A DNA stretch of 64,000 nt, taken from Mesobacterium_A sp034670065 (GTDB lineage Bacteria; Pseudomonadota; Alphaproteobacteria; Rhodobacterales; Rhodobacteraceae). The stretch lies in NCBI GenBank assembly GCA_034670065.1, contig JAXMOG010000001.1, positions 1 through 64,000 of the forward strand. The letters run 5' to 3'. Every line of letters begins with the position of its first letter. Position 1 is the stretch's first letter. The position numbers and the translations under genes are program-made. Of this stretch, positions 7,730 to 16,654 are shown piece after piece. The notes under the pieces were generated by a model, which worked only from the letters and a program-made list of their open reading frames with translations, was not told where the DNA came from and did no database searches.

Positions 7730-9478
7730 TCAAAATGAGGCAGAAAGCTCTCTGAAAGCTTGTATGCGGCGGGGGATACTATGCTTTCGATTTAATTCCA
7801 ACGCGCGAAGGACTACAAAGGCCGATGTCCGGCTCTCAAACTCCACGAGGTTCTGTCGCTCCAGATCCGCCACCGGATCATATTCGATAGATCTCAAGTC
7901 GGTCATACTGCGATCCATTCCTACGGTGAACCTAATAGGTATATAGAGATCATCTATCTTTCTGATTGAGACGTGGACTGAATGATCCGTAAACGCGGAT
8001 CCTTGGTGGCGAATCGATCTATTGCGAAATTTCTTTATCTCGTCTGAGTAAAGCCAATATCGTCCTGGCTCGAGCCACAGCCCACCCTTTGCTAATTCTT
8101 CAATCTTATAATCGCCCATTCGGTCAGAAACCCCAGGTCGAAGGACGTCCATCGCCAAGTCGACGCTATCCTCGGGAAACGAAAAATGGATGGAGTCAAC
8201 GTTCACATAGCACAGCTCCACATCGCTGACCATTCGTGATATCTTTTCCATCATCTCAAGTAATACAATCCTACTTCGAGCAATAATTCGTTGATTAAAG
8301 ACGAAACATGCGTGCCCACCGGCAATATCAGGCACGTCGAGTAATGTCCCTTTTGCTGTCTCTGAAACAACTAACGACTTCTTTCCTTTCAGCCACCGCG
8401 CGTAAATCCGCGCGGGATCGTCGCCGTCCGCAGAAATTCCGAAGCTTTCGCGCAAATATTTTTCAGCAGCCGAAGACGACGAAAAATTTTGCCGCAATCT
8501 ACCCGGGCGATGTGTGCATGATGACAAGAGAGTTGATAGGAACTTTTCTCTATCTGCAAGTGCCTTGTTTCCGTGGGAAAGAAAGTGCGCTCGCCGAGAA
8601 AAACAGCGTTGGGCCTCCCGAGCCAGCGGATGTGAGATGCTCTGATCTGAAATGACCGCATCACTTACGTAAATTTTGTCGAAATGTCTTTGGTAGAACA
8701 AAATTTCGAACTCATTGAGGTCAACCAGCAGACTCTCAGTAAGCGCAGCTTTAAGGTGCCTTCCGGCAAAAAAGCTTCGGAATGGGTTGTATTTTTTTAC
8801 AAATTCGGTCTTGGGGCCTTGAAGGCTACAGCGATACAGGCCGATGGGCAACACATCACACACAGTGACCTCTCGATCATAGACCACCCGGCGCATTTTT
8901 GATGGTTGAGGGAATTCATATTGCATGCAGGACGGATACATCGCGTTATAGTCGATAGCTATGACACGTCGGTTTGGACGCTTCTCTTCCAGTATGTACG
9001 CATCCTGAATTGGCAAGTGCCATGCAGTATAAAACCGAGTGTCCATATCCGTCTTCCTTCGGACAGAATTGCAAACCGTAACCCACTTTTTATCGCAATA
9101 AGTGGCCGGTGAAATCATGTGACGGCCATATTGATTGAAGATAGCTTTCAGTGCCCGGTAGTTTCTCCCAGAATCCTCCATGTACACTTGTTTTGGAAGC
9201 CAAGGATGAAGCATTTCCAATGCCTGAGGAGGCCGAATTCCGGGGTTGGACAAGGCAATTAGATCAGCTTCCTTACAAGTCAAAGTTAGGAAGGATTCGC
9301 CGTCCAGATCCGAATAGGACTCGATAGGTCTGGGGCCCTGAGCGTCTACCAGCGAAGTACTGTCGGCAGCAATCAACTTTGGCTGGGCCGCGCTCTTTGA
9401 TTTGTACTTCAAGAGCGGCCTAATAGCGTCACTTGAAGCGATGTCACTTGGAGCATGAAAGCGAAAGACCCTACTCAC
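7730..9478 (-). CDS. Divergent family B DNA polymerase
   Basis: 582 residues from a GTG start that overlaps the upstream gene's stop by 8 nt. Palm motif A is clear at 175-183 (IDYNAMYPS), with Asp176 as metal ligand. Motif C is at 424-431 (YVNVDSIH), where the usual YxDTDS has Asn426 in place of the first Asp but keeps Asp428. A weak motif B may lie at 312-326. The 3'-5' exonuclease domain appears to be missing or dead: only about 135 residues precede motif A from a DST sequence at 39-41, where DxE would be expected. Protein-primed or self-priming polymerases of mobile elements are the nearest family. No terminal-protein gene is visible. A role in element replication or in defence cannot be separated. 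Confidence 0.7.
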   Translation of the reverse strand: MSRVFRFHAPSDIASSDAIRPLLKYKSKSAAQPKLIAADSTSLVDAQGPRPIESYSDLDGESFLTLTCKEADLIALSNPGIRPPQALEMLHPWLPKQVYMEDSGRNYRALKAIFNQYGRHMISPATYCDKKWVTVCNSVRRKTDMDTRFYTAWHLPIQDAYILEEKRPNRRVIAIDYNAMYPSCMQYEFPQPSKMRRVVYDREVTVCDVLPIGLYRCSLQGPKTEFVKKYNPFRSFFAGRHLKAALTESLLVDLNEFEILFYQRHFDKIYVSDAVISDQSISHPLAREAQRCFSRRAHFLSHGNKALADREKFLSTLLSSCTHRPGRLRQNFSSSSAAEKYLRESFGISADGDDPARIYARWLKGKKSLVVSETAKGTLLDVPDIAGGHACFVFNQRIIARSRIVLLEMMEKISRMVSDVELCYVNVDSIHFSFPEDSVDLAMDVLRPGVSDRMGDYKIEELAKGGLWLEPGRYWLYSDEIKKFRNRSIRHQGSAFTDHSVHVSIRKIDDLYIPIRFTVGMDRSMTDLRSIEYDPVADLERQNLVEFESRTSAFVVLRALELNRKHSIPRRIQAFRELSASF

Positions 9479-10433
9479 CGGAACTCGCCTTTTCCTTAGC
9501 GGCGATGTTCATCAGCTGCATCCCACAGTCAGCAAGACAGAGCTCATTAGTTGCGACAATCGGTGTGAGTGAACTGTCAGATTCCGTAGTGTGTAATATG
9601 AGACGATTCAGGGAGTTGCGAATTCCATAAGGGTAGTAGAACAGAAGCGGATGCAAAAATCTCATCTTCCAATTTCGAATTTTCTTCCCAGAAATTATGA
9701 TGTCTTTGCTGGTCTCCTCCTCTGTTCCAATACGCATCTGTTCATATCGGGCATTCATCGAATTGAGTTCGGAAACTGTTCGAACCCGAGACTCATTGAC
9801 GGAGAAGTGCAGCCGCAGAAGTGCCAAAATTTGGCGCATCCTCTTTTTTTCAAGCTGTTGTGCAGCGTTCGCGCCTCCTGCGTCAATTGCGAGAACGTGA
9901 AGGGTTTGCTGTACCAGTCCAGTCTTCTCATACGCTATTCGATCTGAGGACGAAGCAGCATGATGGAGCGTTCGTTGAATTGAATTTCGGCAGGAGTTAT
10001 CTGACAACAACTTCTCGCCAGCCATGAATTGGTAGAGCAATGCGCGAATGCCGTGAGGAAACGTCGCCGTGATAGCACTTGAGAATGAAAGAGCTTCCTG
10101 CCGTGCGAAGCGCGCAACAGCATAACGACGCCCCAAAGAGAGAATAGCTTTGAGAAAAGCTGTCTCTATTTCAGCGGACGTCTGTGCTTGACTTAGAGAG
10201 GCTTCTGCGCGGTGCCTCGTCCAACGCCACTGCTCGGGCGTCACTCCACGCGAGTAAATTACGCGGGACGAAACGGACTTTCCCGAGAACAATGCGATAT
10301 CACCCAATTGGTCGAGCTCGACGTCCAACCTTTCTTGCTCGGCCTCGCGCTCATTTTCACTGTTGATAGCATCAATATCGATATACCCATCCAGATCACT
10401 CACCCAGATCCCCATGTCTGTGTCATAACTCAT
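9471..10433 (-). CDS. Unknown protein co-transcribed with the family B polymerase
   Basis: 320 residues, first gene of a two-gene operon; its stop overlaps the polymerase start by 8 nt, so the two are made together, probably in fixed ratio. The N-terminus is acidic (DTDMGIWVSDLDGYIDIDAIN). Much of the rest is predicted helical, with basic patches (KKIRNWKMRFLHPLLFYYPYG). No domain recognised. Possible roles are accessory or processivity factor, terminal protein-like primer, or regulator; nothing in the sequence decides this. Only a weak ribosome-binding site is present. Confidence 0.6.
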   Translation of the reverse strand: MSYDTDMGIWVSDLDGYIDIDAINSENEREAEQERLDVELDQLGDIALFSGKSVSSRVIYSRGVTPEQWRWTRHRAEASLSQAQTSAEIETAFLKAILSLGRRYAVARFARQEALSFSSAITATFPHGIRALLYQFMAGEKLLSDNSCRNSIQRTLHHAASSSDRIAYEKTGLVQQTLHVLAIDAGGANAAQQLEKKRMRQILALLRLHFSVNESRVRTVSELNSMNARYEQMRIGTEEETSKDIIISGKKIRNWKMRFLHPLLFYYPYGIRNSLNRLILHTTESDSSLTPIVATNELCLADCGMQLMNIAAKEKASSGE

Positions 10434-10764
10434 TCGCTCTACCGATCTCGCTTTTGGTTAGGTAATGGCGTTTTGTTGATGATGGATTGGCTGAAACGAT
10501 GCAACGAATTCCTTTTTCAATGAATGCTGCCTTGCGACTCTGCACCGCAACACCGCTGCCAGGTTGGGGCAAGCGGACGTTCGGGCAGAACGCAGCGAAT
10601 GCGGGCTTACCGCCTATCGTGTTCCACGGTCATCTTGCGATGTTGTCCCGGTCTATCCAACTCGGCAAGCCTATCCGCCAATCGGGCCCCGATCGGGCCT
10701 CGGAACCGGAAAAGAAAAGGCGCCGGGCAGGATTTCTGCTCAACGCCTTGTTCGGTATCGTAAT
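10434..10764. other. Right border region of the older element
   Basis: No convincing gene. It holds the upstream region of the two-gene polymerase operon and the paired ATCGGGCC octamers at 10681 and 10692, which match the pair next to the integrase at 1958 and 1970. It ends at the tRNA-derived repeat at 10765. Confidence 0.4.
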
Positions 10765-10812
10765 TTTGGCTCCGGCGGTAGGGATCGAACCTACGACCAA
10801 TTGATTAACAGT
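10765..10812 (-). repeat. attL: 48-bp copy of the tRNA-Asn 3' end
   Basis: Identical over 48 bp to 26067-26114. It includes the anticodon-loop end, variable and T arms, acceptor 3' strand and CCA of tRNA-Asn, but not the 5' half, so it is not a functional tRNA. This is the expected product of integrase-mediated insertion in the 3' end of the gene. Confidence 0.95.
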
Positions 10813-10930
10813 TATGGAAATATGGTTTCATAGGCTTTCACGCGGTTTCACGTTCTTTCAATAACATATTGTTTTTGTTTTCATAATTGCTATTTTTTCC
10901 GGACTGCCTATCTTGTGGTTTCAATGATCG

Positions 10931-10951
10931 GTGGCGACTCGGTGGCGATTC
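10931..10951 (+). repeat. Candidate left integrase arm site (paired repeat)
   Basis: Two tandem copies of GTGGCGAYTC lie between attL and the integrase gene. The same paired sequence, with one base changed between the copies, occurs in the same orientation just inside attR at 25980-26000. Position and repetition suit arm-type integrase binding, but binding itself is inferred. Confidence 0.55.
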
Positions 10952-10987
10952 TGTGCCTAGATCACCACTCAGAGCTCGGAGTCAGAC

Positions 10988-12361
10988 ATGCCCGTCATAA
11001 AGATCGCCCGCCGCACCATCGCGGCAATCGTGCCCGAAGATAAACCAGTCACCTATTTCGATCACGCATTGAAGGGCTTTGGGCTTCTTGTACGTCCTTC
11101 CGGCTCGCGCTCATGGATTCTCGAATACCGTCCAGGTGCTGGAGGACGGGGTACAGCCAAGAAGCGCGTGGTGCTGGGCAATCCCGAGATCGTCACTCCG
11201 GAACTTGCCCGCGATATGGCGAAAGACCTACTCGCCAGGGTCCGCCTCGGTGCCGACCCAGCGGCCGATCGAGCAGAAGCTCGAGCGGCTGACACGATTT
11301 CCGAAATCGCACTCGAATGGCTTTCCCGGCATGTTGAACCCAAACGCAAAGCGGCCACCGCAAAGCTCTATCGTGCTGTTCTCGATACGCACATCTTGCC
11401 CGCCATCGGCTCCCGGAAGGCCGTGACGTTGACCCGGAGCGACGTTGCCAAATTGCATGGGGCGGTTGCTCGGAAGGAGACGAGCGCCAAGAAGGCTGGG
11501 TCCAAGCGCTCGGCCGCGCAGAAGACTCGCGGCGGCCCGATCATTGCAAACCGGGCACTAGCTGTGCTCAAAGCCATATATTCGTGGGCGATTGATCTGG
11601 GTTTGCTCCCGGCGGGCTCAACCAATCCGGCTTCGGGTGTTGAGGCTTTCAAGGAAAAGGGGCGGGAGCGATTTCTTTCCTCGGAAGAAATGCAGTGCCT
11701 CGGTGCGGCCCTCACTTTGGCTGAGACCGAGGGTCTTCCGTGGCAGACAAAGGATGCAGCTCAGGGAGCCAAACATCTGCCTTCAGTAGAATACCGTCGG
11801 ACTCGCTATGATGTTCATTCGGTTACGGCAATTCGACTTCTTTTGCTGACCGGCGCACGAGTGCGCGAAATTCTCGATCTGGAATGGAGTCATGTTGATT
11901 TTCAAAGAGGTATGCTCCGGCTGCCTGACTCAAAGTCAGGGGCAAAAGTAATTGTTCTTGGTGGAACTGCACTTGCGTTGCTGGATGGGCTGCCCCGATT
12001 GGGGCGGTATGTGATCGCCAGCACCTCAGTAGGGACCAAGAATGAAAAACCTCGCGCTGACGTTAATCGCCTTTGGCGTGCGCTTTGCCGCGAAGCCAGA
12101 ATCGAGGGAACGCGGTTGCACGATCTGCGCCATTCTAACGCTGCTGTAGGCGCTGGGGCTGGGTTATCACTTCACCAGATAGGCGCGCTCCTCGGGCACT
12201 CTCAGGTTGCAACAACGAAGAGATATGCGCATCTCGCCGCTGATCCTCAAAGGCGAGCGGCTGACTTGATCGGTGCCGAAGTCGCGGAAGCACTTGGGCT
12301 ACAATTTGACGTAGTTCACACGGATCGGGATACACCAGACAAAGGTGTCCGAGTCGTATGA
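10988..12361 (+). CDS. Tyrosine integrase of the tRNA-Asn element
   Basis: 457 residues. An N-terminal DUF4102-type arm-binding domain (residues 1-90, with LKGFGLLVRPSGSRSWILEYR) is followed by a core-binding domain. The catalytic domain has Arg in TGARVREIL, His-x-x-Arg in LHDLRHSNAA, His in LLGHSQVATTKRYAH and the Tyr nucleophile in the same block. It would insert and excise the element at the 48-bp tRNA-Asn core. It lies next to attL and points into the element. Its stop overlaps the next gene by 4 nt (ATGA), so the downstream gene is probably co-translated. Confidence 0.95.
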   Translation: MPVIKIARRTIAAIVPEDKPVTYFDHALKGFGLLVRPSGSRSWILEYRPGAGGRGTAKKRVVLGNPEIVTPELARDMAKDLLARVRLGADPAADRAEARAADTISEIALEWLSRHVEPKRKAATAKLYRAVLDTHILPAIGSRKAVTLTRSDVAKLHGAVARKETSAKKAGSKRSAAQKTRGGPIIANRALAVLKAIYSWAIDLGLLPAGSTNPASGVEAFKEKGRERFLSSEEMQCLGAALTLAETEGLPWQTKDAAQGAKHLPSVEYRRTRYDVHSVTAIRLLLLTGARVREILDLEWSHVDFQRGMLRLPDSKSGAKVIVLGGTALALLDGLPRLGRYVIASTSVGTKNEKPRADVNRLWRALCREARIEGTRLHDLRHSNAAVGAGAGLSLHQIGALLGHSQVATTKRYAHLAADPQRRAADLIGAEVAEALGLQFDVVHTDRDTPDKGVRVV

Positions 12362-13056
12362 TGGATGAACTTCGACCTCTGGAAGTGCGCCAATTGGACG
12401 CGCTGAAAGATTGGATTGTCACTGCGCCTTGGACGATCCGCGAGGCTGCTTGTATTCTAGCTGGGGTCTTGCCTCCGGAGCGCATGGGCGACGAGCGCGC
12501 TTTTGGAGGTTGGTTGCCGGGGAACAAGCCTTGGGAGGTGGGTCGTGAATTTTGGTTGCAGTCTCTTAGGGACGATATTCGCCATATCGAGACCGTGCTT
12601 CGTGACGACAAGCAAGTATTGAACAATACGCCGGAAGACTTTCTATTGCTTGCTTCTCGTTTGGGTATTCTACCGCCTTGGGCCGAATGTGTTCTCGACA
12701 GCAAAACACATTCGGCAATCTTGTCATTGAAGGTCCGATCTGCGCTGCGAGAGGTCCTTGGTAAAACTATTGAACCGAACCTTGCGGCAAACCGTTCTTT
12801 CGGTGCCCGTGCCAGAAACTGGGATGAGGCCGTCTTTAGGGCGACGGAACTTCGCGATCAGGGAATGAAGCCAGATCAAATCGCTAACACTCTGTCAACC
12901 GAGGGGTTTTGTTGGGACCGCAAGGAGCTGAAGCAATTCGGCGCTCCCGCAATTCGCAAGTGGTTCCGTGAGATGAAGGGCGATCCCAGCAACGGGATTC
13001 CACCTAAGACTGCACTTGAATATACGGAAGCCTTTCGGAAATGGCGCGATGGATAA
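12358..13056 (+). CDS. Hypothetical protein coupled to the integrase
   Basis: 232 residues overlapping the integrase stop by 4 nt. An ATG three bases on (12361) is equally possible. The N-terminal half contains WTIREAACILAGVLPPER, a pattern seen in accessory genes of integrative elements where the segment resembles a helical DNA- or protein-binding module. The C-terminal half has GMKPDQIANTLSTEGFCWDRKELKQFGAPAIRKWF, which could be a helix-turn-helix. No named family recognised. Genetic coupling suggests a role in recombination control or element maintenance. Confidence 0.6.
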   Translation: MMDELRPLEVRQLDALKDWIVTAPWTIREAACILAGVLPPERMGDERAFGGWLPGNKPWEVGREFWLQSLRDDIRHIETVLRDDKQVLNNTPEDFLLLASRLGILPPWAECVLDSKTHSAILSLKVRSALREVLGKTIEPNLAANRSFGARARNWDEAVFRATELRDQGMKPDQIANTLSTEGFCWDRKELKQFGAPAIRKWFREMKGDPSNGIPPKTALEYTEAFRKWRDG

Positions 13057-13147
13057 ACCGTTACTGCGTGTAAACCGTTAACGGTTGAACGCTTTTCTTT
13101 AGCTGCTGTGCTTTTCTCTCCTGCGTGATCTAACACAGGAGCACCAT

Positions 13148-13414
13148 ATGCAAACCGAACATCTACCTGTTTACATCGACACCGAGACCGCTGCGCGGAT
13201 ACTTGGTCTTTCGAAGAGTTTCCTTGAAAAGGCGCGTTTCTATCGTAACCCCGATGCGCCGCCCCACGTCGTCTTCGGGCGGAGCGCCATTCGCTACAAT
13301 ACGACCGCCCTGCTGAACTGGGCAGCCGCTCGTGAGGTGTCAAATGCCCGCCAGGTCGGCTCAGACAACCTGGGCTTGTCTGAGCGGCAGGTAAAGAGCG
13401 GGAGCAGACAATGA
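13148..13414 (+). CDS. AlpA/excisionase-like DNA-binding protein
   Basis: 88 residues from an ATG with an ACAGGAG site. The segment YIDTETAARILGLSKSFLEKARFY, followed by PPHVVFGRSAIRYNTTALLNWAAAREV, is the winged helix-turn-helix of AlpA/Xis-type proteins (MerR-like): helix, recognition helix, wing with G-x-x-x-I-R-Y, and the last helix with an LxxW. Such proteins activate or direct excision of P4-like elements and often regulate the integrase. The next gene starts inside its stop codon (ATGA), so both are one operon. Confidence 0.8.
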   Translation: MQTEHLPVYIDTETAARILGLSKSFLEKARFYRNPDAPPHVVFGRSAIRYNTTALLNWAAAREVSNARQVGSDNLGLSERQVKSGSRQ

Positions 13415-13722
13415 CTTTGACCGAAAAACTCAACCCGGTATGGAAAAAATGGCGGCGCACGCGCCGGGCCGAAATGCTTCGTTCTGGGATGTCGGAAACG
13501 TCGGCCAATAGCCTGTCATTAGCTGAGGCCACCGGTCGGCAGCGCATAGCTCGCCACTCCGGCGTGAAGGCAGCCAAGGATGCAAAACTGGCCTTGATCC
13601 CGACTTCCACGGAAGAAGAGAAGATTGTGCTATTGGTTGATTCGGGCAAAATCTACGCAAGCGACCGGGAGGAAGCTTATGAGGCATTACAGCCATTTGC
13701 CATAACAATGCCAATCACTTAA
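13411..13722 (+). CDS. Small hypothetical protein downstream of the AlpA-like gene
   Basis: 103 residues, overlapping the previous stop by 4 nt. The N-terminal third is strongly basic (VWKKWRRTRRAEMLRSG), the middle is helical, and the C-terminus is mixed. No family recognised. Position suggests a regulator or accessory factor of the same operon. Confidence 0.5.
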   Translation: MTLTEKLNPVWKKWRRTRRAEMLRSGMSETSANSLSLAEATGRQRIARHSGVKAAKDAKLALIPTSTEEEKIVLLVDSGKIYASDREEAYEALQPFAITMPIT

Positions 13723-14023
13723 TTTAGCATCACGGCCTGTTTGGCCGACAATTCTCACTAAGAGCTTCTCTGGTCAGCGTTCTCCAAGGCGCAAACTTCA
13801 AAAGGGGTTTAACTGCGGTCCTGTATTGCCTGTTTCAATACGTCGGCAATATTCAGCGAGCGGTGCGGGTTGAGCGTAATCGCACCTAAAATAGCCGGGC
13901 AGGCGAGTACGGCCAGACAGTTGTGGGAATGTCCATCCTTTCCAATCGCCGGTGTCGCCTTCGTCTTTTTTCAAAAGGACGAACGAGTAGACAGCACCCA
14001 GTTTTCAGACTGGAGAAATAGAA
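13723..14023. other. Non-coding region upstream of the primase gene
   Basis: About 300 bp with no credible gene. It contains short hairpins, including a 5-bp GC stem just after the previous gene at about 13732 and a longer imperfect one with U- and A-rich sides at about 13960. It probably holds the promoter of the primase gene. Confidence 0.35.
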
Positions 14024-14053
14024 GTGCCCCTGTCGGGCAAACGACAGGGGCAC
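14024..14053 (+). promoter_or_regulatory. Perfect 12-bp stem-loop just before the primase start
   Basis: The 12-mer at 14024-14035 is perfectly complementary to 14042-14053 with a 6-nt loop. It ends 20 nt before the TTG start and only a few bases before the AAAGGA ribosome-binding site. There is no U-tract, so it is better explained as an operator palindrome or a translation-control hairpin than as a terminator. Confidence 0.5.
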
Positions 14054-14073
14054 AAAGACAAAGGAACTGAAAA

Positions 14074-16587
14074 TTGAAAAATAAAGATAGCTTCCCGGGG
14101 GGAGCCGCGCAAGCGCGCGTTAGCCCGCTTGATTTGCCCATCAGCTTCACTCGCTTTCCCAACTTGGGTTCGAAGACGAAGAAAGAAGTGAGTGTATCGC
14201 TCCGGGTACTTGCCCCGCTTATCGAGGCCAAGACAGCCGAGAGCAAAGACAAGCTTCGGCTCTTCTCTGGTTTGACTTTTGGCTGTCAGATGACCCAGAA
14301 GGGCAGCCTGCGCAGCACGGACAATGCTCTTTCGGTCTTCGCAGTGTTCGGTGACTATGACGCTGGGCTTGTTTCCCCCGAAGACGCTGTGCAGCGGCTT
14401 CAGGCAGTGGGTCTTGCCGCGCTGGTTTACACCACGCCAAGCAACATGCAAGGCGGCAAGGGCCACCGTTGGCGTGTCGTCTTGCCTCTCGGCCATGCTC
14501 GATGGACGGACGAGTACTACACCCTCGTCGCTCGCGTGAATGGCGCACTGGGCGGTATACTCGCAGACGAGTCCTTCAAGCTCTCGCAAAGTTTCTACAT
14601 GGGGGGCGTCGTGGGCAACAAGGCGCGCACCATTCTCGTCGACGGCAGGTTTCTTGACGAGGCGGTCGAGCTCGACGCCACTTCGGTTGGCGCTTCCTGT
14701 CCGCCTAGCGCGATCATGAACGTTGCACCGCACGAAGCTGTGGATCAATCGGGTCTCCCGAGAGCCATTGCCAAAGCATGCAATATGATCGTCTGGGCGA
14801 AGAAGAAAATCGAGGAAGCGGCGCAGAACAATCAGTCGCGCACTCACGCAATCTACGCTCAGGCGTTTCACCTTGGCGGCTATGTGGCCTGCAACACTAT
14901 CAGTGAGGAGGACGCTCGCGCGGCCTTGATCGAAGCGGCCGAAGAGGTCGGTTACCTTGCTGATTACTCCACCAGTGAACTTGACCGCCATATTTCGAAA
15001 GGTTTGAACGCCGGGATAGCTCGTCCGGTTCCCTGGAGCGACCCGGCGGACACTCTTGATCTTGAGGATACCAAAGTTTGCGATGTGACAGATTTGGAAG
15101 AAGTCCCTATTGCTACGCTATTGGGCAAGGGCGGAACCGGCCTCTCAGCCGAACGTAAGGCCGCTGACAGCCAAGCTATTTTCGGGGACGTTTGGAACGG
15201 TGCGCGGCACGCGGACCGCGTTCGTGGCCAAAACCTTTACGTGTCGGCTTCTGGTCAATGGCTGACTTGGACAGGAGAAAGGTGGGCTGCAATGACGGCG
15301 GAAGACGTCGTAGCGGGCCTCAAGGAAACGTCGGCGGCCATTTTTTCCAAATTGAGTGAGGAGTTCCGTAAGGACCCTTCGTCCGAGAAACAGGCTGCCG
15401 TAAGCAAGGCGGCGAAGTTGCATGGCAACGCGCAGGCGCTGGCAAGAATGGAAATGATGGCCCGGTCGGAGCCCGGGATGTCCGTCGCTTCCGCTGCCGA
15501 GTTTGACCGAAACCATTGGGAGTTGGCATGTCGCAACGGTATTGTGGACTTGAGGTCCGGCAAATTGCGCGCGGCCCGGCCCGAAGATCGCGTGTCGAAG
15601 TTAGCGGGATGCAATTTCGATCCTGACGCCGAATGCCCAATGTTTGATAGATTCCTTGAACGTGTATTGCCCGATCCCAAACTGCGCGCGTTCTTTCACC
15701 GCGTAGTAGGCTACACGTTAACGGGATCGATCGACGAAGAGGTATTCTTCCTTGCGTTTGGGAAAGGCCAGAACGGCAAGTCCATCTTCGCCAACATCCT
15801 TTCGGCAGTAATGGGTGAATACTCGGGCACTTTCGGCGCGTCGCTCGTCACACTGCGTAAACACGACAATGAGTCCGACCGGCAAGTCTCACAGCTTCCC
15901 GGCGTTCGGCTTGCTCTCGTGAACGAGACAGCCCAAGGCGAGGTCTGGAACAACGCGCGCATGAAAGAACTGGCCTCGCGGGAACGGATTTCCGCACGGC
16001 TTCTGCACAAGGAAATATTTCACTTTTTGCCGACCCACAAACTTTGGATCAGAACGAACCACCTGCCGGGCTCACTCGACAGTGGCGATGGTTTCTGGCG
16101 ACGCTGCATTCCGATCCCTTTCACAGTAAAAATTCCGGACGACGAAAAGATTCCTGACCTTGATAGGAAAATCATCTCTGCCGAGTTGACAGGTGTGATG
16201 GCTTGGGCGGTCAGGGGTGCGTCCGAGTGGTCGAAACAGGGATTGGCTGTGCCTAGGTCTGTGAAGGCTATCATTTCAGAATACCGCGAAGACACAGACA
16301 TCCTTGGCATGTGGATGGACGAGCGGACGGTTCCTAATCCTGACGGAAGAGTGGCGATCGGTGAAGCGTTTGTTGACTATGCTGAATACTGTAAGGCTAG
16401 CGGGCTCTCAGCTGGATCAAAACCTACATTCTCACGCGCTATGACTGACAAAGGCATCGAACGTGCGCCGGGGAAGACCCCCAGACGGTTCGTCGGCTTC
16501 GATCTGCGGGCCTGCTACTCATCGGGGGTAGTTGACGAGAATACTGAAGACGCCGACTTTGATCCGGAATCTATCGCACTGATCTGA
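14074..16587 (+). CDS. P4-type primase-helicase
   Basis: 837 residues starting at a TTG with an AAAGGA site. The N-terminal part looks like an archaeo-eukaryotic primase domain, with a VFGDYDAG motif near residue 92 and SQSFYMGG near residue 172. A D5-type linker follows. The C-terminal superfamily 3 helicase has Walker A GKGQNGKS at 563-570, then LALVNETAQG as Walker B region and WIRTNHLPG as sensor. Such proteins start and drive replication of P4-like satellites and integrated plasmids. A structured region that could be its origin follows the gene. Its presence suggests the element can replicate after excision. Confidence 0.85.
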   Translation: MKNKDSFPGGAAQARVSPLDLPISFTRFPNLGSKTKKEVSVSLRVLAPLIEAKTAESKDKLRLFSGLTFGCQMTQKGSLRSTDNALSVFAVFGDYDAGLVSPEDAVQRLQAVGLAALVYTTPSNMQGGKGHRWRVVLPLGHARWTDEYYTLVARVNGALGGILADESFKLSQSFYMGGVVGNKARTILVDGRFLDEAVELDATSVGASCPPSAIMNVAPHEAVDQSGLPRAIAKACNMIVWAKKKIEEAAQNNQSRTHAIYAQAFHLGGYVACNTISEEDARAALIEAAEEVGYLADYSTSELDRHISKGLNAGIARPVPWSDPADTLDLEDTKVCDVTDLEEVPIATLLGKGGTGLSAERKAADSQAIFGDVWNGARHADRVRGQNLYVSASGQWLTWTGERWAAMTAEDVVAGLKETSAAIFSKLSEEFRKDPSSEKQAAVSKAAKLHGNAQALARMEMMARSEPGMSVASAAEFDRNHWELACRNGIVDLRSGKLRAARPEDRVSKLAGCNFDPDAECPMFDRFLERVLPDPKLRAFFHRVVGYTLTGSIDEEVFFLAFGKGQNGKSIFANILSAVMGEYSGTFGASLVTLRKHDNESDRQVSQLPGVRLALVNETAQGEVWNNARMKELASRERISARLLHKEIFHFLPTHKLWIRTNHLPGSLDSGDGFWRRCIPIPFTVKIPDDEKIPDLDRKIISAELTGVMAWAVRGASEWSKQGLAVPRSVKAIISEYREDTDILGMWMDERTVPNPDGRVAIGEAFVDYAEYCKASGLSAGSKPTFSRAMTDKGIERAPGKTPRRFVGFDLRACYSSGVVDENTEDADFDPESIALI

Positions 16588-16654
16588 CTGTGAGTACACC
16601 GCTTGTTGAGGGGCGTCGCGATTTGCCAAGTGAGTTCCCAATATTCCTTGGCAG

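Larger units (their letters stand above)
1925..10764. mobile_element. Probable older integrative element next to the tRNA-Asn element
   Basis: Inferred from a tyrosine integrase at the extreme left, an abrupt truncation of the reverse transcriptase gene at the same point, cargo genes of unknown type, and the octamer ATCGGGCC in pairs near both ends (1931, 1958 and 1970 at the left; 10681 and 10692 at the right, plus one copy at 5126). The paired octamers could be integrase arm sites. I could not find a convincing direct-repeat att core, so the exact limits are uncertain. Confidence 0.4.

Noticed and set aside
10491..10512. A 12-nt similarity to the sequence at 1909-1922 as att core of the older element
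   Set aside because: The match is short and broken by mismatches within a few bases, so it could easily be chance.
10765..10843. A second tRNA-Asn gene at attL
   Set aside because: Only the 3' 48 bp are present; the 5' half, including the D arm and acceptor 5' strand, is missing and the sequence diverges right after the repeat.
12135..12704. Long minus-strand frame opposite the integrase and next gene
   Set aside because: It lies fully antisense to two well-supported genes, has no ribosome-binding site and an Arg/Ser-rich composition typical of a shadow frame.
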